From positions 1 through 18,951 of the forward strand of contig JBEKZY010000092.1 in assembly GCA_049509395.1 (NCBI GenBank): DNA of 18,951 bases, written 5' to 3'. Positions within the stretch are counted from its first letter, which is position 1. Every line of letters starts with the position of its first letter. Under the pieces are notes generated by a model, which had not been told where the DNA came from, ran no database searches, and saw nothing but the letters and a program-made list of their open reading frames with translations. The position numbers and the translations under genes were made by a program. This DNA is from JBEKIK01 sp049509395 (lineage in GTDB: Bacteria; Planctomycetota; Planctomycetia; Pirellulales; Thermoguttaceae). Below are positions 15,357-18,951 of the stretch, in pieces.

Positions 15357-16178
15357 TCAGACCTGTGCTTTGGCAATCATATTTTGCCAGACCTCGCGCT
15401 GCTCGATCATGGCGGCCACGCGGTCTTTGGGATTTGTGCGGCATTCCAGCAGAATCCAGCCGGGATAATCGATTTTCACGAATAGGTTCATCAATTCCTG
15501 GTAGGGATAATTGCCTATGTTCAGCTCGCGCACGTGCACGGTATCGCCAAAACGGTTTTTCACCAGGTTGAAGTTATACTCCAGCCCGCCGCCGCGTAAA
15601 TCTACATCGTCGTTGCAATTCCAGCACACGCCCACGTTTTTTTCGGTTGCGATGTCCATGATCTGCTTGATGGTGGGTAATTCGGCGCAGGAGCCGTGCA
15701 CTTCAAGGCGGATCGACTGCCCGTAATCGGCGGCGAAACTGCCCAGGACGTTAAGCGATCTGCCTATCTGCTCGATTGTTTTTTCGTGCGGAACATCGGC
15801 ATGAAAATCTTGGGCCAGCTTGGCCGGATTGGGACTGTCGAAACATTCGTTAGTGCCCGGCCCGACGAAAGCCACGGGGCAGTCGGCGAATCGCTTCCGC
15901 ACTTCTTTCCTTTCGGCATCGTTAAGTTTTGGTTCCACCCCGTGTTTGTGCTCAGTCCGCAATTCGACGCCGAGCACTTTTGCTTTTTCGCAATTGGCCA
16001 GCAGGGTGGGCAGATCCCAGTCTTGCCCCCAGAGGTATGTAACCAGCCCGATTTTCATCTTCGAGCCCGGCTTTTCAGCGCCGAACAATCGTGAATCGCA
16101 AAGCGGCGCTGCGGCCAGAGCAAGGGCGCCAAGACCGAGTGATTGTTTTAAAAATTCGCGTCGGGAAGAATTGTGCAT
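15357..16178 (-). CDS. Tat-exported TIM-barrel protein, sugar phosphate isomerase/epimerase-like, internally shortened
   Basis: A 273-aa protein. The N-terminus has a Tat signal, SRREFLK followed by a hydrophobic run (14-27). The rest is a xylose-isomerase-like TIM barrel: strands can be placed at KIGLVTYLWG, VELRTEH, VAFVGPGTN, IRLEVHGSCA, VGVCWNCN, VHVRELNIG and WILLECRT, with helices between them. Only seven strands are found. Between VAFVGPGTN (102-110) and the helix KTIEQIGRSL (133-142) about 22 residues remain, where a helix, strand 4 and its loop would be expected, so an in-frame loss of roughly 25-30 residues is likely. E159 and H161 are candidate metal ligands. Substrate is unknown; such proteins in planctomycetes often accompany sugar catabolism. 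It may be inactive or altered. No strong ribosome site is seen. Confidence 0.85.
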   Translation of the reverse strand: MHNSSRREFLKQSLGLGALALAAAPLCDSRLFGAEKPGSKMKIGLVTYLWGQDWDLPTLLANCEKAKVLGVELRTEHKHGVEPKLNDAERKEVRKRFADCPVAFVGPGTNECFDSPNPAKLAQDFHADVPHEKTIEQIGRSLNVLGSFAADYGQSIRLEVHGSCAELPTIKQIMDIATEKNVGVCWNCNDDVDLRGGGLEYNFNLVKNRFGDTVHVRELNIGNYPYQELMNLFVKIDYPGWILLECRTNPKDRVAAMIEQREVWQNMIAKAQV

Positions 16179-16282
16179 GGTATTAGTATGCCAAGGATGA
16201 GGCGATTTACGAATGAACCCATTCGCCGGTCAACTGCGACGCATTCTCTACGCAACGAGTTGCATAGATCCGGTCAGGGCGG

Positions 16283-16561
16283 TTACAGCACTTCAATTCC
16301 GTTTACGAGCCGTTCGCCGTGCGAAAGACACATGGCCACGTGTTGGGCCAATTGCTTGCAGTAGTAGCTGTCGCAGCGTCCTTTGAGCACGACCGAGTCG
16401 TTATCGACGACGACGCTCAGATTGCGCACTCCGTGGCCGGTCTCTTGTTGCACGGCCCGTTCAATCGAAGCGGCCAACTCTTCTGCTTCTTCCAAGGTTT
16501 CCGGCAAATAATCGCGAAACGTCCGTAAGGCCAATCCGGCCGAGGCGGGCTGATCTTCCAT
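16283..16561 (-). CDS. Small BON-domain protein
   Basis: A 92-aa protein from the ATG at 16561. The open frame extends 12 codons further, but the later ATG has an excellent ribosome site (GAGGAG, 6-7 nt spacing). Residues about 25-92 form one BON domain: LAASIERAVQQETGHGVRNLSVVVDNDSV and a second half with GRCDSYYCKQLAQHVA and NGIEVL. BON domains bind phospholipid membranes or other ligands, usually in secreted or multi-domain proteins; here there is no signal peptide, so it appears cytoplasmic. It is a paralogue of the BON protein encoded at 16746-16973 on the same strand (both share the S-[YF]-Y-x-KQLAQ block). Function unknown. Confidence 0.78.
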   Translation of the reverse strand: MEDQPASAGLALRTFRDYLPETLEEAEELAASIERAVQQETGHGVRNLSVVVDNDSVVLKGRCDSYYCKQLAQHVAMCLSHGERLVNGIEVL

Positions 16562-16745
16562 GGATTTCTCCTCTATAGCCGCAAGTAATCCCTTCATCCA
16601 GCGGCATCAGCGGAAATGCCCAGGAACATCCGTGTTCCAACGTATGTACGCCATCCAGGTTCGTTCCGTGCGCCTGCTTTTAAACGTTATCCGTAGAACG
16701 AATTGTTATTCCGGCCCCGACGCAATGCAATTCCTTCCTACGTCT

Positions 16746-16973
16746 TCACTCAGCCAATTCCACTTTAATCGAATTGGTCACTTCAATCCCTTTGCAGACC
16801 GAACGGACGACCTCCTGTGCTAATTGCTTGTGGTAAAAGCTGGTAACGTTGCCGGATATAAATAGCGTGCCATCACGTTGCTCGACCTGTAATTCGTGCA
16901 ATTCAAAGAACGGGCTGTTTGCCAATGCCGACTGGGCTCGCGCATGCAATTCATTAATCGCTGTTGCACTCAT
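16746..16973 (-). CDS. Minimal BON-domain protein
   Basis: A 75-aa protein that is almost only a BON domain: ELHARAQSALANSPFFELHEL, then DGTLFISGNVTSFYHKQLAQ, EVVRSVCKGIEVTNSIKVEL. The frame is open 47 codons further upstream (to 17114), but the upstream part is low-quality Arg/Ser-rich sequence. The ATG at 16973 has AGGAG 11 nt before it. There is no signal peptide. It precedes the second BON gene on the same strand by 184 bp, which is long for an operon but not excluded. It probably arose by duplication with that gene; ligand unknown. Confidence 0.75.
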   Translation of the reverse strand: MSATAINELHARAQSALANSPFFELHELQVEQRDGTLFISGNVTSFYHKQLAQEVVRSVCKGIEVTNSIKVELAE

Positions 16974-17873
16974 CCAACTTAAGCTCCTGCTCTGATTCCA
17001 CACCCGCTTTCGCGAGTGCTCGCTCCGCCGCTCATTCGGCTGGCTTTCGTACAAAACAGTCAGACTATATTTGCGTTCCGGCCCGACTGAGACGCATGCC
17101 AACCGATCCCCCACGGCGATTAACCTTATTACATGGAGCTTTACAACCTAATCCGGGATCAAAGTTGCGATTGTCCCACAACTCCTAATTAAGCTCTAAA
17201 AAACAATTAAAGTCAATCCCACAATAAGCAGATTCTTTTTTCCGCCTAAACCCAGGTGGGGGCCTTTTTATCGTCTGCATATGCATTAAATGCTAGCACT
17301 TTTTTGCATCCAAACCCCGGCCTTCCGTCTCATGTACTGGTGGAATAACGTGATTGTGTTCCCTTGATGTCATCGTAAAAGAAAGAACCTTTGGGGCGCT
17401 GGTAATTGGGATAAATTAGAGAGTTATTGCAGGCTTGCCACTAATAATTCTGACTTTTTTGCAAGCTGACATGTCTGGTAAGTTAATATGTAAAAGTCGT
17501 TCCGTATGGACACTTATGAAATGGGAACAAATCGGATAATAGACAAAAAACGGCCGAAAATCGGATGATTTTACGCAGCCCCAAAGCGTATCGCACATTA
17601 TCCCCCAATCGCTTTATACGCATTTGTAATCACAATAGGCTGTTTGGCAGACTATTTTGTTTGGCCGCAAGTGGGCGCCGCCGGACGCCATCGGGCATCG
17701 ATGGGGCACAATGCTGAGCATGGTCGCGTTGGTCGGAAAGCCCGAATAATTCATAGCCTGGGATTTTTTAACCCACAGTGAGAAACACCAGCCCGAAGGG
17801 CAAGAGCGAGGGTATACTTTCTGCCGCTCTTCGCTTGCGCTTCGGGCTGGTGTAAATCCAGGAATAATCCGGG
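16974..17873. other. 900-bp non-coding stretch between BON gene and cysC
   Basis: No credible gene was found on either strand; frames such as 17416-17598 (minus) have no ribosome site, family or signal. The right end is a composite inverted repeat (17739-17875). The middle part (about 17200-17640) is AT-rich and could hold promoters for the BON genes or a small RNA, but no clear stem plus T-run is present. Confidence 0.5.
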
Positions 17874-17875
17874 CT
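17739..17875. repeat. Nested inverted-repeat element overlapping the cysC 3' end
   Basis: Outer arms AGCCCGAATAATTC (17739-17752) and GAATAATCCGGGCT (17862-17875) are near reverse complements. Inner arms ACACCAGCCCGAAG (17785-17798) and CTTCGGGCTGGTGT (17840-17853) are exact. On the minus strand the inner stem lies about 20 nt after the cysC stop and could end its transcription. The outer right arm includes the first two bases of the cysC stop codon complement. Confidence 0.7.
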
Positions 17876-18536
17876 AGCGGCCGAGTATTTTCCGAGATCT
17901 TAAATATGATAGCACTTCCTCGGCCAATACCTCGGCTGGTTTCGTACCCGCGTCCAGGACAAGCTCGGCTTTAAGCGGCGGTTCATAAGGATCGTCAATG
18001 CCCGTAAACCCCTTGACCTCTCCCAGACGGGCCTTTTTGTAAAGACCTTTAGGATCCCGGGCTTCGCAGACCTCCAGTGGGGCATCGACGAAGATTTCAA
18101 TAAAATCGCCCTCCGGGAGCGATGCGCGAACCCGATCGCGATCCACCCGATAGGGACTGATAAAGGCCGTGATGGCAATTATGCCTGCATCGCTAAAAAG
18201 TTTGGCCACGGCGCCGATGCGGCGGATATTTTCCTCCCGATCCTGGGCTGAAAATCCCAGCCCGAACCGCTTGGCAAACTCTTCCCCATGCCGCTCTTTA
18301 AGCATCCCGGGTCCGGCGTTTAGGCCGTGTCGAATGTTGTCGCCGTCGAGCACAAAACTATGCAATCCAAAACTGTGGAGTTTGTGGTCGATCAGATTGG
18401 CCACAGTGCTCTTGCCGCAGGCGCTCAGACCTGTAAACCAAATCACGCATCCCCGGTGGCGGTTAAGTTTTTCTCGCTCTTCGCGGGTTACGGCATGATC
18501 GTGCCAATGCACCTGAACTTGATGGTCGGTTGTCAT
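17874..18536 (-). CDS. cysC: Adenylylsulfate kinase (APS kinase)
   Basis: A 220-aa protein. It phosphorylates APS to PAPS with ATP in sulfate activation. The P-loop is GLSACGKST (36-44; GLSGAGKST is commoner). DGDNIRHGLN (64-73) is the APS-binding motif, followed by SAQDREENIRRIGAVAKLF and ITAFISPYRVDRDRVR (about 122-137), then FIEIFVDAPLEVCEARDPKGLYKKAR (about 145-170) and GFTGIDDPYEPP. Residues about 75-92 are an insertion compared with short CysC proteins, where the LN of HGLN is followed almost directly by LGFS. An AAGGA site lies about 9 nt before the ATG. No cysD, cysN or other sulfate gene is adjacent. PAPS may feed assimilation or sulfotransferases; the window does not decide. Confidence 0.95.
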   Translation of the reverse strand: MTTDHQVQVHWHDHAVTREEREKLNRHRGCVIWFTGLSACGKSTVANLIDHKLHSFGLHSFVLDGDNIRHGLNAGPGMLKERHGEEFAKRFGLGFSAQDREENIRRIGAVAKLFSDAGIIAITAFISPYRVDRDRVRASLPEGDFIEIFVDAPLEVCEARDPKGLYKKARLGEVKGFTGIDDPYEPPLKAELVLDAGTKPAEVLAEEVLSYLRSRKILGR

Positions 18537-18951
18537 AAAAGATCCTTCGCTTGGTTTAAATTATCAAGTGTTTTGATTGCTTGTTTTTCGACCGGCTCCT
18601 ATATGCCCCCAATGCGGTCGCGGCACCATTCTACCGATGGGTGCCGTATAACTTTTTGGGGTGTTAGCCCGAAATGATTTAGAATTGAAAACCTGAATTT
18701 TACGACCCAATCCCCAATCCCTAGTCTCAAGTCCCTCGTCCATAATCTCTAATCCTGAACCCTGAACCCTAATATGTAAAACCACGCATGATACGTTGAC
18801 ATTGCCTTTTCCGCAATAGTCATCAAACCCCACTAAAATCATCAATAAGCATGATTATTCCTGTCCGGGTGGGGTCGCGTCAATCATTTGATTTCGATAT
18901 AATATTGACGCTCCGTATAAAAAAATGATGTAGTTAAGACAAATGGGTTTG
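18537..18951. other. Non-coding tail upstream of cysC
   Basis: No credible gene is present. A minus-strand frame (18845-18564) translates the heptanucleotide repeat and is not a gene. TATAAT at 18898-18903 lacks a properly spaced -35 box. The cysC promoter should lie in the first 150 bp on the minus strand. Confidence 0.5.
18706..18775. repeat. Degenerate heptanucleotide tandem repeat, about 10 units
   Basis: Ten consecutive 7-bp units in phase from 18706, including CCCAATC twice, CCTAGTC, TCAAGTC, CCTCGTC, CATAATC, TCTAATC and CTGAACC twice. The rough consensus is CCNAATC. The last unit is poor. Heptamer tandem repeats of similar sequence are known from several bacterial groups, including cyanobacteria. 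Confidence 0.75.

Noticed and set aside
18564..18845. A 93-codon minus-strand frame upstream of cysC
   Set aside because: Its middle (LETRDWGLG type sequence) is the direct translation of the heptanucleotide repeat.
18888..18903. Promoter with TTGATT and TATAAT near the right edge
   Set aside because: The two boxes are only 4 bp apart, far too close for a sigma-70 promoter, and no gene starts in the window after them.

Overview
The window looks like a chromosomal segment of a planctomycete, probably of the Pirellulales type. The reasons are mixed GC-rich genes, a PEP-CTERM exported protein with an FGE-like fold, a Tat-exported sugar-isomerase-like protein, a cytochrome c'-like protein, a CysC with an extra loop, and many palindromic intergenic repeats of kinds I associate with these genomes. 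The taxonomic call is inference; there is no rRNA or other marker in the window. I see no tRNA, rRNA, CRISPR array, transposase or phage gene.

Layout, left to right. (1) 399-1403 (+) is a secreted, PEP-CTERM-anchored FGE/SUMF1-fold protein, convergent with a glycogen debranching enzyme GlgX (1577-3748, -). (2) A repeat-rich gap with a perfect 29-bp inverted repeat is followed by a c-type cytochrome (4217-5068, -) and a tightly coupled motA-motB pair (6933-5274, -). (3) A 747-bp segment bounded by near-identical 37-bp inverted repeats (7131-7877) holds one orphan small membrane-protein ORF; its right repeat ends 11 bp before purM (7889-8962, +). (4) 9309-15350 (+) is the most interesting block: an exported DUF885 metallopeptidase, an exported S9/DPP-IV-type serine peptidase, and a POT-family proton/peptide symporter, all in one direction. 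The gaps between them hold paired copies of one palindromic repeat. The block reads as a peptide scavenging pathway: secreted peptidases release small peptides that the symporter imports. (5) A Tat-exported TIM-barrel protein (16178-15357, -) is convergent with the symporter. Two tiny BON-domain proteins (-), a 900-bp non-coding stretch, CysC (18536-17874, -) and a tail with a heptanucleotide tandem repeat close the window.

The main find is inside the S9 peptidase. About residues 183-241 align without gaps to the beta domain of the von Hippel-Lindau tumour suppressor. They keep the residues that form the hydroxyproline pocket in human VHL (W88, Y98, H115 and W117 are all matched, with S111 replaced by T). 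A hydroxyproline- or proline-recognition module inserted in a proline-family peptidase, next to a peptide importer, suggests a pathway aimed at hydroxyproline-rich proteins such as collagen or plant cell-wall proteins. The alignment is made by eye from remembered VHL sequence; the function is inference.
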